Assembly: GCA_002438605.1 (NCBI GenBank)
Contig: DJPR01000024.1
Coordinates: forward strand, 12,492-76,491
Direction: 5' to 3'
DNA: 64,000 bases
DNA from: Ruminococcus sp. UBA6407
GTDB taxonomy: Bacteria; Bacillota; Clostridia; Oscillospirales; Ruminococcaceae
Of the stretch, positions 55,947 through 64,000 are shown piece after piece. The notes under the pieces were generated by a model, which did no database searches, was not told where the DNA came from, and was given only the letters and a program-made list of their open reading frames with translations. Position numbers and translations under genes: made by a program. Within the stretch, counting starts at the first letter, position 1, and each line of letters starts with the position of its first letter.

Positions 55947-56636
55947 ATGAAAAAGAAGTCAAAAATAATATTCACTTTATTTATTGTGATACTTTGTATT
56001 GCCTTAACCATTCTGCTTATTCCCTTTGTCAAGCTTTTATCTACAGAACAGGGCAGAGATATTATAGATGAAAAAATATCATCTTTAGGAATTTTTGCTC
56101 CGCTTGCTTTTATATGTCTTGAAATTCTGCAAATTGTTGCAGCATTTGTTCCCGGAGCACCTGTAGAAATTTTGGGCGGAGTTTTGTTTGGCGGATTCTG
56201 GGGCGTTATCCTTTGCTTTGCAGGAATATTTACAGGCTCGGCTCTGGTATTCTCTCTTGTAAAAAAATTCGGACAGCCTTTGGTGCATAAAATTTTTTCT
56301 CAGGAAAAGCTTGAACACAATAAATTTATGAAGCTTATGAATGATGAAAAAAAACTTACTTTAATTATATTTATTTTATTTCTTATACCCGGAACACCCA
56401 AGGATTTTTTAACGTATATTGCCGCACTTACATCAATAAATCCATATAAATTCTTTTTTATTGCGGCAATAGCGAGGACTCCTTCCATGGCTTGCTCAGT
56501 ATTTATGGGTGCAAGCATCGGTGAAGGACGTTATATAATGAGTCTTGTCTTATTCGGAGTCATAATTTTATTAAGCATAATAGGTTATCTTGTAAAAAAT
56601 AAAATAGATAAAAATAAAGAAAAGCATATAAAGTAA
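55947..56636 (+). CDS. TVP38/TMEM64 (VTT domain) membrane protein
   Basis: 229 residues with about five to six membrane helices. The VTT/DedA-like signature is present: FVPGAPVEILGGVLFGGFWGVILCFAGIFTGSALVFSLVKKFG, and later LFLIPGTPKDFLTYIAALTSI and IAAIARTPSMACSVFMGASIG. Proteins of this fold act as lipid scramblases or carriers; the exact substrate is unknown. It has its own promoter, is monocistronic in appearance and ends with a basic tail. Confidence 0.88.
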   Translation: MKKKSKIIFTLFIVILCIALTILLIPFVKLLSTEQGRDIIDEKISSLGIFAPLAFICLEILQIVAAFVPGAPVEILGGVLFGGFWGVILCFAGIFTGSALVFSLVKKFGQPLVHKIFSQEKLEHNKFMKLMNDEKKLTLIIFILFLIPGTPKDFLTYIAALTSINPYKFFFIAAIARTPSMACSVFMGASIGEGRYIMSLVLFGVIILLSIIGYLVKNKIDKNKEKHIK

Positions 56637-56695
56637 CATTTATTCAAATCCAATACAACATTATAGGCAAGTTTTGTCAGATTTATAAAAAACAC

Positions 56696-56724
56696 TTGAA
56701 ATTTATTGTGAAATAACGTATAAT
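56696..56724 (+). promoter_or_regulatory. Sigma-A promoter of the HD phosphohydrolase gene
   Basis: The -35 is TTGAAA (56696-56701) and the -10 is TATAAT (56719-56724), with a 17-nt spacer. Confidence 0.7.
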
Positions 56725-56728
56725 ATAA

Positions 56729-56759
56729 TTAAGTCAATACTGCATAAAAATTTATATGC
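56729..56759 (+). repeat. Possible dispersed repeat, copy 13 (weak)
   Basis: TTAAGTCAATACTGCATAAAA resembles the family; a possible second arm lies further on, ending at GAGCCTTAATTT near 56817. It lies in the leader of the HD gene. It is the weakest member. Confidence 0.3.
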
Positions 56760-56837
56760 TTGTTTTATTGGTTCAGCACTCAATTATTATATTGCTGTTG
56801 CACATGAGCCTTAATTTATTTTGATTGGAGTCTTATT

Positions 56838-57362
56838 ATGCTTAAAGCTATCGGTTCAAAGAAAGATTTAACCGAAAACAGTTATTATGACTGTATAAAA
56901 GATATCGTTGAATCCGATGAAATGATAAAATTAAAGGACATAACACATCATGTTTCAACAACAAGATTTCAGCATTGTCTTAATGTATCATATTATAATT
57001 ATATTATCTGCAAAAAATTAAAACTTGACGCCGTATCTGCTGCAAGAGCCGGTCTTCTTCATGACCTTTTTTATTATAACAGAAAAGAGTACAACAAGAA
57101 TAAAGGCTTGCTTTTAAACAGCAAAAAAACACTTTCACATAGTGCATTTCATTCTCTTGTCGCTTTGGAAAACGCCTCTAAGCTCATTGATATGAATGAA
57201 TGTGAACGGGATATTATAGAGAAACACATGTGGCCTGTTACAAAAAAATTTCCTAGGTACAGAGAAAGCTATATTATAGTTTTAGTCGATAAATATTGTG
57301 CAATTCTTGAATTTTTTTCTCCGAATATAAGAAAATTAACAGGAAAAATAAAAAGAAAATAA
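56838..57362 (+). CDS. HD domain phosphohydrolase
   Basis: 174 residues. The HD-domain metal ligands are in order: His in TTRFQHCLNVSYYNY, His-Asp in GLLHDLFYYN, His in SHSAFHSLVALENA region, and Asp in IIVLVDKYCAILE, plus EKHMWP between. The family hydrolyses phosphate esters, often nucleotides. The exact substrate cannot be seen. It has its own promoter and a good ribosome site (TTGGAG). It is monocistronic and ends at a strong terminator. Confidence 0.85.
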   Translation: MLKAIGSKKDLTENSYYDCIKDIVESDEMIKLKDITHHVSTTRFQHCLNVSYYNYIICKKLKLDAVSAARAGLLHDLFYYNRKEYNKNKGLLLNSKKTLSHSAFHSLVALENASKLIDMNECERDIIEKHMWPVTKKFPRYRESYIIVLVDKYCAILEFFSPNIRKLTGKIKRK

Positions 57363-57365
57363 TAT

Positions 57366-57411
57366 AATGCAGTACAAAGCCAACAAACATCACTTTGTAC
57401 TGCATTATTTT
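57366..57411. terminator. Bidirectional intrinsic terminator
   Basis: AATGCAGTACAAAG (57366-57379) pairs perfectly with CTTTGTACTGCATT (57393-57406), followed by ATTTTATG. It lies between the convergent HD gene and the trp operon. Confidence 0.9.
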
Positions 57412-57427
57412 ATGCAATTCTGTACAC

Positions 57428-57451
57428 TACTCTTTGTACGGTGCTGCCTTT
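57428..57451 (-). repeat. Dispersed repeat, copy 14
   Basis: On the minus strand it reads TAAAGGCAGCACCGTACAAAG, immediately after the trpA stop codon. Confidence 0.65.
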
Positions 57452-58220
57452 ATTTTTTTACAGCCTCTTTCATACTTTTGACATAGTCATAAATATAGTC
57501 GTCTGCATTCTCACCATGTTCTGCGATTATTTTTACAATTGCACTTCCTACAATTACTCCGTCTGCAAGTTTTGCGTATTTTTCAGCCTGTTCCGGAGTA
57601 TTTATGCCGAATCCGATTGCAGCAGGCACGCTGCTGTACTTTCTTACTGCTTCAACAATACTCTCTAAATCAGTTTTTATTTCTGAACGCATACCGGTAA
57701 CACCCATTGAAGAAACAATATAAATATATCCCTCTGCTTCCTGTGCAATTAGCTTTATCCGCTGTTCCGAAGTAGGTGCAATGAGTGAAATAACATCAAC
57801 ATTATTTGCTTTTGCATATTCTTTAACTTCGTCTTTTTCTTCATATGGCATATCAGGTATTATTATACCGTCTACACCTGTTTCAGAACATTTTTTAAAA
57901 AATCTGTCTGCTCCGTATTTAAAAACAGGATTTAAATATGTAAGAAATACTATTGGTGTATCATATTTTTTTCTTATCTTTACTACAAGTTCAAAAATAT
58001 CTTTTAACTTTGTTCCTGCTGACAATGCTCTTACATTGGCTGCCTGAATAACAGGACCTTCTGCTATCGGATCTGAAAACGGTATGCCTATTTCTATAAG
58101 ATCTGCTCCCGCTTCAATCATTTTTATTATAAACTGCTCGCTTTTTTCTATTGACGGATCACCTGCTGTTAAAAATCCTATAAAAGCCTTTTCTTTAAAT
58201 GCACTTTTTATATTACTCAT
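57450..58220 (-). CDS. trpA: Tryptophan synthase alpha chain
   Basis: 256 residues, a TIM barrel that splits indole-3-glycerol phosphate to indole. The active-site Glu lies in [21 protein letters not shown], whose Asp is the second catalytic acid. [18 protein letters not shown] and VGFGI-type [12 protein letters not shown] complete the phosphate-binding loops. The length is standard. It overlaps trpB by 8 bases, so the two subunits are translated together. It is the last gene of the operon. Confidence 0.97.
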   Translation of the reverse strand: MSNIKSAFKEKAFIGFLTAGDPSIEKSEQFIIKMIEAGADLIEIGIPFSDPIAEGPVIQAANVRALSAGTKLKDIFELVVKIRKKYDTPIVFLTYLNPVFKYGADRFFKKCSETGVDGIIIPDMPYEEKDEVKEYAKANNVDVISLIAPTSEQRIKLIAQEAEGYIYIVSSMGVTGMRSEIKTDLESIVEAVRKYSSVPAAIGFGINTPEQAEKYAKLADGVIVGSAIVKIIAEHGENADDYIYDYVKSMKEAVKK

Positions 58221-59397
58221 AAAGTTTCTCTCCTCTGTATCTTGCTATTGCAGCAACGTCTTTATCTCCTCTGCCTGAAAGACATATTATTATTATATCG
58301 TCCCTGCTGTAGTTCTTTGCGATTTTCATTACATGTGCAACAGCATGTGCTGATTCAATTGCACATATAATTCCCTCTGTTCTAGCAAGATATTCAAATG
58401 CTGCAACTGCTTCTTCATCAGTTACAGGAACATATTCTGCACGTCCTGTATCATGAAGATTTGCATGTTCAGGGCCTATTCCGGGATAATCAAGTCCTGC
58501 TGAAATTGAATATACAGGGGCAATCTGTCCCTCATCGTTCTGACAGAAATATGACTTCATTCCATGGAAAATTCCAAGACTTCCATTGGCAATCGTTGCA
58601 GCATTTTTTTCTGTATTTACACCAAGTCCTGCCGCTTCACAGCCAATCAGCTCAACATCTTTATCTTGAATAAAGTTATAAAACATTCCCATTGCATTGC
58701 TGCCGCCGCCGACACAAGCTACAACTGCTGACGGAAGTTTACCCTCCTTATCCAATATCTGCTGACGAGCTTCTTTGCTTATTACGCTTTGAAAATCTCT
58801 CACAATCATCGGGAATGGATGAGGACCCATTACCGAACCGAGTACATAATGAGTATCTTCTACTCTTGAAACCCATTCTCTCATTGCTTCATTTACCGCG
58901 TCTTTAAGAGTCATTGTTCCGCTTGTAACTGCATTAACCTTTGCACCTAAAAGTTTCATTCTGTAAACGTTAAGTGCCTGACGTTCCGTATCTTCCTTGC
59001 CCATAAATATTTCACATTCAAGACCAAGCAAAGCTGCCGCAGTTGCTGTTGCAACGCCATGCTGTCCCGCACCTGTTTCAGCTATTACTCTTGTTTTTCC
59101 GAGTTTCTTCGCAAGAAGCACCTGCCCAAGAACATTATTTATCTTATGTGAACCTGTATGATTCAAGTCCTCACGCTTAAGATATATCTTTGCTCCGCCC
59201 AGATCCTTTGTCATTTTTTCAGCATAGTAAAGAAGTGACGGACGTCCTGCATATTCTGCAAGAAGCTTATTTAGCTCATTATTGAATTCTACATCATTTT
59301 TATAAAATTCATAGCTTTCCTCCAGCTTATGAATCTCATTCATAAGCGTTTCAGGTATATACTGTCCGCCATGAATACCATATCTTCCCTTACTCAT
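58213..59397 (-). CDS. trpB: Tryptophan synthase beta chain
   Basis: 394 residues, a PLP enzyme that joins indole and serine. The PLP Lys is in [15 protein letters not shown]. The phosphate-binding loop [13 protein letters not shown] and the catalytic Glu in [14 protein letters not shown] are also present. This is the standard TrpB1 form that pairs with TrpA. It overlaps trpF by 8 bases. Confidence 0.98.
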   Translation of the reverse strand: MSKGRYGIHGGQYIPETLMNEIHKLEESYEFYKNDVEFNNELNKLLAEYAGRPSLLYYAEKMTKDLGGAKIYLKREDLNHTGSHKINNVLGQVLLAKKLGKTRVIAETGAGQHGVATATAAALLGLECEIFMGKEDTERQALNVYRMKLLGAKVNAVTSGTMTLKDAVNEAMREWVSRVEDTHYVLGSVMGPHPFPMIVRDFQSVISKEARQQILDKEGKLPSAVVACVGGGSNAMGMFYNFIQDKDVELIGCEAAGLGVNTEKNAATIANGSLGIFHGMKSYFCQNDEGQIAPVYSISAGLDYPGIGPEHANLHDTGRAEYVPVTDEEAVAAFEYLARTEGIICAIESAHAVAHVMKIAKNYSRDDIIIICLSGRGDKDVAAIARYRGEKLYE

Positions 59398-59992
59398 CTC
59401 TTATACTCCTGACTAATTTTATTATTTTCTCTCTGTCCTTAATGCCATCAGACTCTGCACCGCTGCTTACATCTATGCAATAAGGATTTAAAGATACTGC
59501 ATTTTTTATGTTTCCTGCATTAATACCTCCTGCAAGAAAAATTCTGTCATTTACCTTGTTTTTGATTAAGCTGTAATCAAAAGCTTTCCCTGTACCTCCG
59601 CTTCCGTTGTCTAAAAGAAAGAAATCTGCATCAATCTCATTAATTTGGTCAATGCTGAATTCATTGCTGATTGAAATTGCTTTTATTATTTTGACTTTTC
59701 CGTCTGTTTTTTCTCTCAGTTTACTTATATAAACATTATCCTCGTTACCATGCAGCTGAGCTAAGTCAATTATACCATTTTTGGCAAGCTCTGCAATCAT
59801 ATCCTGTGGTTCATTTACAAATACGCCCACAGATTTTATTCTGCTGTTTAAATCTCTTTTCAAATCATAAGCCTGTTGTAAGGTTACCTGACGTCTGCTT
59901 TTTGAAAAGACAAATCCTATGTAATCAGGCAATGCTTCATTAACATATTCTATATCTTCATTTCGCTTGAGTCCGCATATTTTTATTTTCAT
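59390..59992 (-). CDS. trpF: Phosphoribosylanthranilate isomerase
   Basis: 200 residues, TIM barrel. The catalytic Cys is in [14 protein letters not shown] and the Asp in [16 protein letters not shown]. The conserved [14 protein letters not shown] and [10 protein letters not shown] (phosphate loop) are present. It is separate from trpC, not fused as in some enterobacteria. It overlaps trpC by 4 bases (ATGA). Confidence 0.96.
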   Translation of the reverse strand: MKIKICGLKRNEDIEYVNEALPDYIGFVFSKSRRQVTLQQAYDLKRDLNSRIKSVGVFVNEPQDMIAELAKNGIIDLAQLHGNEDNVYISKLREKTDGKVKIIKAISISNEFSIDQINEIDADFFLLDNGSGGTGKAFDYSLIKNKVNDRIFLAGGINAGNIKNAVSLNPYCIDVSSGAESDGIKDREKIIKLVRSIRDE

Positions 59993-60771
59993 ATCATACC
60001 TCTGAAGGTCTTAAAAAGCTCCGCAATATTATCACTTTTCATAAAAGCCTCACCTATTAAAACTGCGTCAACACCATATTCACGAACTGCCTTTATATCC
60101 TCTGCTGTATGTATACCGCTTTCCGAAACAAATATCTTGTCATCAGGTATATGTTTTCTTAATTTTTCACTTGTTTTTAAATCAACTGAAAAATCATTAA
60201 GATTTCTGTTGTTTACTCCGATTATTTCTGCACCAGATGCCAGAGCTTTCTGAACTTCATCTTCATCATGTGTCTCAACAAGTGCAGAAAGTCCCAGACT
60301 ATGAGCTAGCTTAAGATATTCTGAAAGCCGCTTTTCATTAAGAATACTGCAAATCAGCAGTACTGCTGACGCTCCTATTACTTTTGCTTCATATATCTGA
60401 TATTCGTCAATTATGAAATCTTTGCGTAGCAATGGCAGTTTTATTTTTTCCGATATTTCAGTAAGATAACGATTATCTCCTTTAAAAAATTCAGGTTCTG
60501 TAAGAACTGAAACAGCGTCAGCGCCATATTTTTCATAGTTTTCGGCTATTTCAATATAAGGAAAATCCTCTGATATAATGCTTTTTGATGGTGATGCTTT
60601 TTTCACCTCGCATATAAACGACAGTTCTTTCTTTGACAATGCCTTTTTAAACGGAAAATCCCTGTTAATCTCACACTTTTCCGCTTTTTGTTTCATTTTT
60701 TCAGGAGCAATAAACTCTTTGCTATGTGCAACTCTTTTAGCTGTAGAAACAACTATCTTATCAAGTATCAC
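59989..60771 (-). CDS. trpC: Indole-3-glycerol phosphate synthase
   Basis: 260 residues, TIM barrel. The characteristic ICEVKKASPSKSIISEDF segment holds the catalytic Lys. Further motifs are LLRKDFIIDEYQIYEAKVIGASAVLLI, GVNNRNLNDFSVDL and VSESGIHTAEDIKAVREYGVDAVLIGEAFM. All are intact. It overlaps trpD by 4 bases and trpF by 4 bases. Confidence 0.97.
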   Translation of the reverse strand: MILDKIVVSTAKRVAHSKEFIAPEKMKQKAEKCEINRDFPFKKALSKKELSFICEVKKASPSKSIISEDFPYIEIAENYEKYGADAVSVLTEPEFFKGDNRYLTEISEKIKLPLLRKDFIIDEYQIYEAKVIGASAVLLICSILNEKRLSEYLKLAHSLGLSALVETHDEDEVQKALASGAEIIGVNNRNLNDFSVDLKTSEKLRKHIPDDKIFVSESGIHTAEDIKAVREYGVDAVLIGEAFMKSDNIAELFKTFRGMI

Positions 60772-61784
60772 TGAATGTCCTCCTTTGTCAGCTTTAAAAA
60801 TTCATTAAGCTTATTAAGTGCTTTGCCGCTGTCAATTGAATTTTCTATTATCTCTTTTATATCAAGGAGTTCCATTTCCGGATGTACAAGATGATATGCA
60901 TATATACAATTCAGAACCACTGCATTTCTCTTGTGTCCCTTTTCTCCGTTTAAGATACTTAATGTTATCTCTGCATTTTCCTGCGGACTTCCTCCTGTTA
61001 AATCATTTTTAGAGCATCTATCAAAGCCCAGCTTTTCAGGAGTAATAATATATTCGCTTTCCTTGCCATCAATTATCTCATAAACTGCTGTTTCACCGCA
61101 TAATGAAATTTCATCAAGTCCGTCACGTCCATAAGCTGTCATAAGATTTTTTACTCCGATATTTGCAAGTGAATGTGCAAGCGGCTTCAAGAGTTCTTCA
61201 CTGTAAACTCCCATAAGCTGATATTTTGGAAATGCAGGATTTGACAAAGGTCCTACAAGGTTAAAAATTGTTTTTATTCCTATTTCCTTTCTGACCTTAC
61301 CTACATACTTCATTGCTGAATGATACTTCTGTGCAAATAAAAAGCAAACTCCTGTTTTATCAAGTATTTCTCCGCTTTTTTCAGCTGATATATCAAGCTT
61401 CGCTCCAAGTGCCTCAATTAAATCTGCTGCACCGCATTTGCTGGATGCTGCTCTGTTGCCGTGTTTCGCTACATCTATACCGGCTGCACTTAAAACGAAT
61501 GCTGAAGTGGTTGAAATGTTAAAGCTGTCAGACTTATCTCCGCCTGTTCCAACTATATCAAGAACTTCACTTTTGTGCGGAAGCTGTAAGCAATATTTTC
61601 TCAATATGGTTGCAGCTGCTGTAATTTCATCTATGGTTTCACCTTTTATGGAAAGTGCTGTAAGGAATGCACTTATCTGTATATCATTAACTGCTCCGCT
61701 CATTATCTTATCAAAAGCATTTTCAGTCATTTCACGGCTTAAAGATTTTCCCTGAGCTATATAGCTTATTTCATTTTTTAACAT
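60768..61784 (-). CDS. trpD: Anthranilate phosphoribosyltransferase
   Basis: 338 residues. The PRPP-binding loop is VGTGGDKSDSFNISTTSA and the second conserved block is KHGNRAASSKCGAADLIEALG. It converts anthranilate to phosphoribosyl-anthranilate. The trpG glutaminase is encoded as a separate gene 12 bp upstream, not fused to trpD as in E. coli. Confidence 0.97.
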   Translation of the reverse strand: MLKNEISYIAQGKSLSREMTENAFDKIMSGAVNDIQISAFLTALSIKGETIDEITAAATILRKYCLQLPHKSEVLDIVGTGGDKSDSFNISTTSAFVLSAAGIDVAKHGNRAASSKCGAADLIEALGAKLDISAEKSGEILDKTGVCFLFAQKYHSAMKYVGKVRKEIGIKTIFNLVGPLSNPAFPKYQLMGVYSEELLKPLAHSLANIGVKNLMTAYGRDGLDEISLCGETAVYEIIDGKESEYIITPEKLGFDRCSKNDLTGGSPQENAEITLSILNGEKGHKRNAVVLNCIYAYHLVHPEMELLDIKEIIENSIDSGKALNKLNEFLKLTKEDIQ

Positions 61785-61796
61785 AATAAAAACTCC

Positions 61797-62363
61797 TTAC
61801 TTATTTAAAAAATTTTTTATTATTATGTCGCCCTGAGGTGTCATTATTGATTCAGGATGAAACTGCACTCCCCAGACTCTGTAATCCTTATGTGCAACCG
61901 CCATTATTTCTCCATCATCTGATTTCGCCGTAACTTTCAGGCAATCCGGAAGCGACTCCTCTACTGCCGAAAGTGAATGATATCTTGCAACCTTTATGAT
62001 GCTGTCCATATCCTTAAACATCGGATGTGATGTATCTATTTTTATATTGTCTGCCTTTCCATGAACAAGCCGCTTTGCATTGGAAACCTTACCGCCGTAT
62101 GCTTCAACGATTGACTGATGTCCAAGGCAAACACCAAGAATACTTATTTTGCTGCCTAATTCTTTTATTATATTTATACACTCACCTGCTTGTGACGGTG
62201 TTTTTGGTCCGGGAGAAATTACAATAAATTCAGGATTGAGTTTTTCAATTTCAGCAGCAGTCATTTCATTGTTTCTTATAACCTTTATGTCATCATCAAA
62301 TTTTCCTATCTGCTGATAAAGATTATATGAAAAGCTGTCAAAATTATCTATAAGTAAAATCAT
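61797..62363 (-). CDS. trpG: Anthranilate synthase component II (glutamine amidotransferase)
   Basis: 188 residues, a class I amidotransferase that supplies ammonia to TrpE. The nucleophile Cys is in ILGVCLGHQSIVEAYGG, and the His-Glu pair is in WGVQFHPESIMTPQG. The start LLIDNFDSFSYNL is typical. It may also serve in para-aminobenzoate synthesis in some Firmicutes (PabA). It overlaps trpE by one base. Confidence 0.96.
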   Translation of the reverse strand: MILLIDNFDSFSYNLYQQIGKFDDDIKVIRNNEMTAAEIEKLNPEFIVISPGPKTPSQAGECINIIKELGSKISILGVCLGHQSIVEAYGGKVSNAKRLVHGKADNIKIDTSHPMFKDMDSIIKVARYHSLSAVEESLPDCLKVTAKSDDGEIMAVAHKDYRVWGVQFHPESIMTPQGDIIIKNFLNK

Positions 62364-63847
62364 CAGTTTATACCTCCCTCTGCTCTTTTTACTGCCTGAA
62401 CAACTGCACCTGCTTTATTAATGCATTCCTGATACTCTTTTTCAGGTACACTGTCAGCCACTATTCCTGCTCCGCTTCTTATAAAAAGTTTTCCGTTTTT
62501 CTTAACGGCAAGTCTTATTGCAATACATACATCAAGATTTCCTGAAAAATCAAGATATCCTATTGCTCCGCCGTAAATGCCTCTTTTATTATTTTCAAGT
62601 TCATTTATTATTTCACATGCTCTGAGTTTTGGTGCTCCGGAGAGAGTTCCTGCCGGCAGTATTGAATCAACAGCATCAAGAGCGTCCTTATCATCTGCAA
62701 GCTCACCTTTTACAGATGAACCTATGTGCATTACCTTTGAAAAATATTGCACTTCCATATATTTGTCAACTTCTACTGTACCTATCTTACTTATCCTGCC
62801 AATATCATTTCTTCCCAAATCTACAAGCATATTATGTTCTGCAAGTTCTTTTTCGTCACTAAGCAGGTCATATTTAAGTGCCAGGTCTTCATCTTCACTT
62901 TTACCTCTTGGCCGTGTGCCTGCAAGCGGATATGTGTGAAGAACACCATTATCAAGTCTTACAAGAGTTTCAGGTGATGCACCTGCAATCTCTACATCAT
63001 CACTTGAAAAATAAAACATATAAGGTGATGGATTTTCTGTTCTTAAAATCCTGTAAGTATCAAATAAGCTACCCTCTGCTTCAGCTTCAAGTCTGTTTGA
63101 AAGAACAACCTGAAAAATATCACCGTCATATATATACTTTTTCGCTTTTTCAACCATTGAGCAATACTCCCCTTTGGTAAAAAGAGGCTTGATTTCAGAT
63201 TTTAGCTTCAAAGGTTCACTTTTATGTGACTTTCCATTTATTATAAGTTCTGAAATTTCTTTCAGTTCATCACATGCCTTTTTATAATTTTCAGTTAAAT
63301 TATCTACAGCTATATTTATAATAATAAACACTTTCTGCATATTACTGTCAAACGCTATTACCTTATCAAAGAGCATCAGGTCTACATCTTTGAAATTTTC
63401 AGTATCCTCCGCATCAAGTTTAAGTTGAGGTTCACTGTATTTTATATAATCATAAGAAAAGTAACCTACAAGTCCTCCTGTAAATGTAGGGAGATTGCTG
63501 CAATGGGGACTTTTATATTCCCTGAGAATTTTTTTGATATACTCTCTCGGATTAACATTTTCAAACTGTTTTACATCTCCGTTTTTTATCCGGAGCTTTC
63601 CGTCAGTACAAGTAATCTCCATGGACGGTTCATATCCGAGAAAAGTATATCTGCCCCACTTTTTTGCACTGTCTACACTTTCAAGCATAAAACAATGGTG
63701 ACTTGCTTCTTTCAGTCTTGTCATTACCTTTATCGGCGTAAGCATATCGGATAAAATCTCAGCTGCTATTGGAACAATGCTGTATGAACCGCTTTCAGTC
63801 ATTTTCTTTGCGTCATCAAAAGTTGTAATAATCTCAAAGTTATGCAT
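62363..63847 (-). CDS. trpE: Anthranilate synthase component I
   Basis: 494 residues, makes anthranilate from chorismate with the help of TrpG. Conserved elements are FMLESVDSAKKWGRYTFLG near the N-terminus (tryptophan feedback region), YIYDGDIFQVVLSNRLE, GASPETLVRLDNGVLHTYPLAGTRPRG, DLGRNDIGR and LPAGTLSGAPKLRACEII. These mark TrpE and not a fused TrpEG. Tryptophan feedback inhibition at protein level is expected. The ribosome site GGGAGGT lies eight bases before the ATG at 63847, about 65 bases downstream of the T-box terminator. Confidence 0.97.
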   Translation of the reverse strand: MHNFEIITTFDDAKKMTESGSYSIVPIAAEILSDMLTPIKVMTRLKEASHHCFMLESVDSAKKWGRYTFLGYEPSMEITCTDGKLRIKNGDVKQFENVNPREYIKKILREYKSPHCSNLPTFTGGLVGYFSYDYIKYSEPQLKLDAEDTENFKDVDLMLFDKVIAFDSNMQKVFIIINIAVDNLTENYKKACDELKEISELIINGKSHKSEPLKLKSEIKPLFTKGEYCSMVEKAKKYIYDGDIFQVVLSNRLEAEAEGSLFDTYRILRTENPSPYMFYFSSDDVEIAGASPETLVRLDNGVLHTYPLAGTRPRGKSEDEDLALKYDLLSDEKELAEHNMLVDLGRNDIGRISKIGTVEVDKYMEVQYFSKVMHIGSSVKGELADDKDALDAVDSILPAGTLSGAPKLRACEIINELENNKRGIYGGAIGYLDFSGNLDVCIAIRLAVKKNGKLFIRSGAGIVADSVPEKEYQECINKAGAVVQAVKRAEGGIN

Positions 63848-63910
63848 ATAGCTACCTCCCTTATCTGTCAGGAAAAAGTTTTAATACCAATCACCTAAAA
63901 AATACCAGTA

Positions 63911-64000
63911 TAAACAAAAAATCCTTGACAAGATAAAATAATCTTGTCAAGGACTAATATAACTATACTTATATCAGCGGTGCCACCTTGATTTACAAAA
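63911..64000 (-). promoter_or_regulatory. T-box riboswitch, 3' part (trp operon)
   Basis: On the minus strand the conserved T-box core AAGGTGGCACCGC (63989-63977) is followed by a terminator with 13-bp stem, TCCTTGACAAGAT (63922-63934) against ATCTTGTCAAGGA (63941-63953), and a T run at 63920-63911. Uncharged tRNA would pair with the T-box and stabilise the antiterminator. The specifier stem lies beyond the window; tRNA-Trp is inferred from the operon. Confidence 0.92.

Overview
The window looks like chromosome of a low-GC, anaerobic, probably spore-forming Firmicute of the Ruminococcus (Oscillospiraceae) type. The support is as follows. AT-rich DNA carries strong sigma-A promoters with 17-bp spacers and GGAGG-type ribosome sites. 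Three secreted proteins carry dockerin modules and one lipoprotein carries cohesin-like sequence, as in cellulosome or amylosome producers. There are also an alpha/beta small acid-soluble spore protein, an anaerobic class III ribonucleotide reductase, and an F-type ATP synthase whose c subunit has a Na+-type site. The species assignment is inference.

Layout. 1-1.3 kb: a decayed IS3-family element. 1.3-2.9 kb: an ECF transporter S component followed by type III pantothenate kinase. 2.9-7.4 kb (minus): a LacI-like sensor/GGDEF protein and a lone, divergent GyrB/ParE-type subunit. 7.7-12.6 kb (plus): a PH-domain protein, FkbM methyltransferase, NadE, PyrE and a GNAT acetyltransferase. 13-18.5 kb: an extracellular-polysaccharide region with a CE2-like esterase carrying half a dockerin, an ECF sigma factor with a membrane anti-sigma-like partner, and a dockerin protein. 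18.7-20.5 kb (minus): a GGGtGRT protein with a NifU/IscU-like scaffold. 20.7-22.2 kb: an MFS efflux pump behind an erm-like leader-peptide attenuator. 22.4-25.4 kb: nrdD-nrdG. 25.4-30.9 kb (minus): spore protein, aspS, hisS, mgsA, a MinD-like ATPase and aroK.

31-39.4 kb (minus) is one long operon: MoxR ATPase, DUF58, TgpA-like transglutaminase, C39/SH3/dockerin protein, prmA and an unknown gene. Pyruvate kinase and PcrA helicase follow upstream on the same strand, then a plus-strand Na+-dependent (NSS) transporter. 45.2-47.5 kb (minus) has a VanY-like protein that has lost catalytic residues, next to a DacF-type D-Ala-D-Ala carboxypeptidase. 47.7-54.5 kb is the complete atpIBEFHAGDC operon. 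54.7-55.6 kb is a lipoprotein with cohesin halves in reversed order. Two plus-strand genes follow (VTT membrane protein, HD phosphohydrolase). 57.4-64 kb is a complete trpEGDCFBA operon behind a T-box whose 3' part (antiterminator and terminator) lies at the window edge.

Scattered between genes are about 14 copies of a short, often palindromic repeat with the core GGCARYACCGCACAA. They lie only in intergenic DNA and sit in leaders or terminator positions. With the MRL-type attenuator, the permuted cohesin, the two-carboxylate c subunit and the GGGtGRT/NifU pair, they are the most interesting content. I saw no rRNA, tRNA, CRISPR array or prophage.
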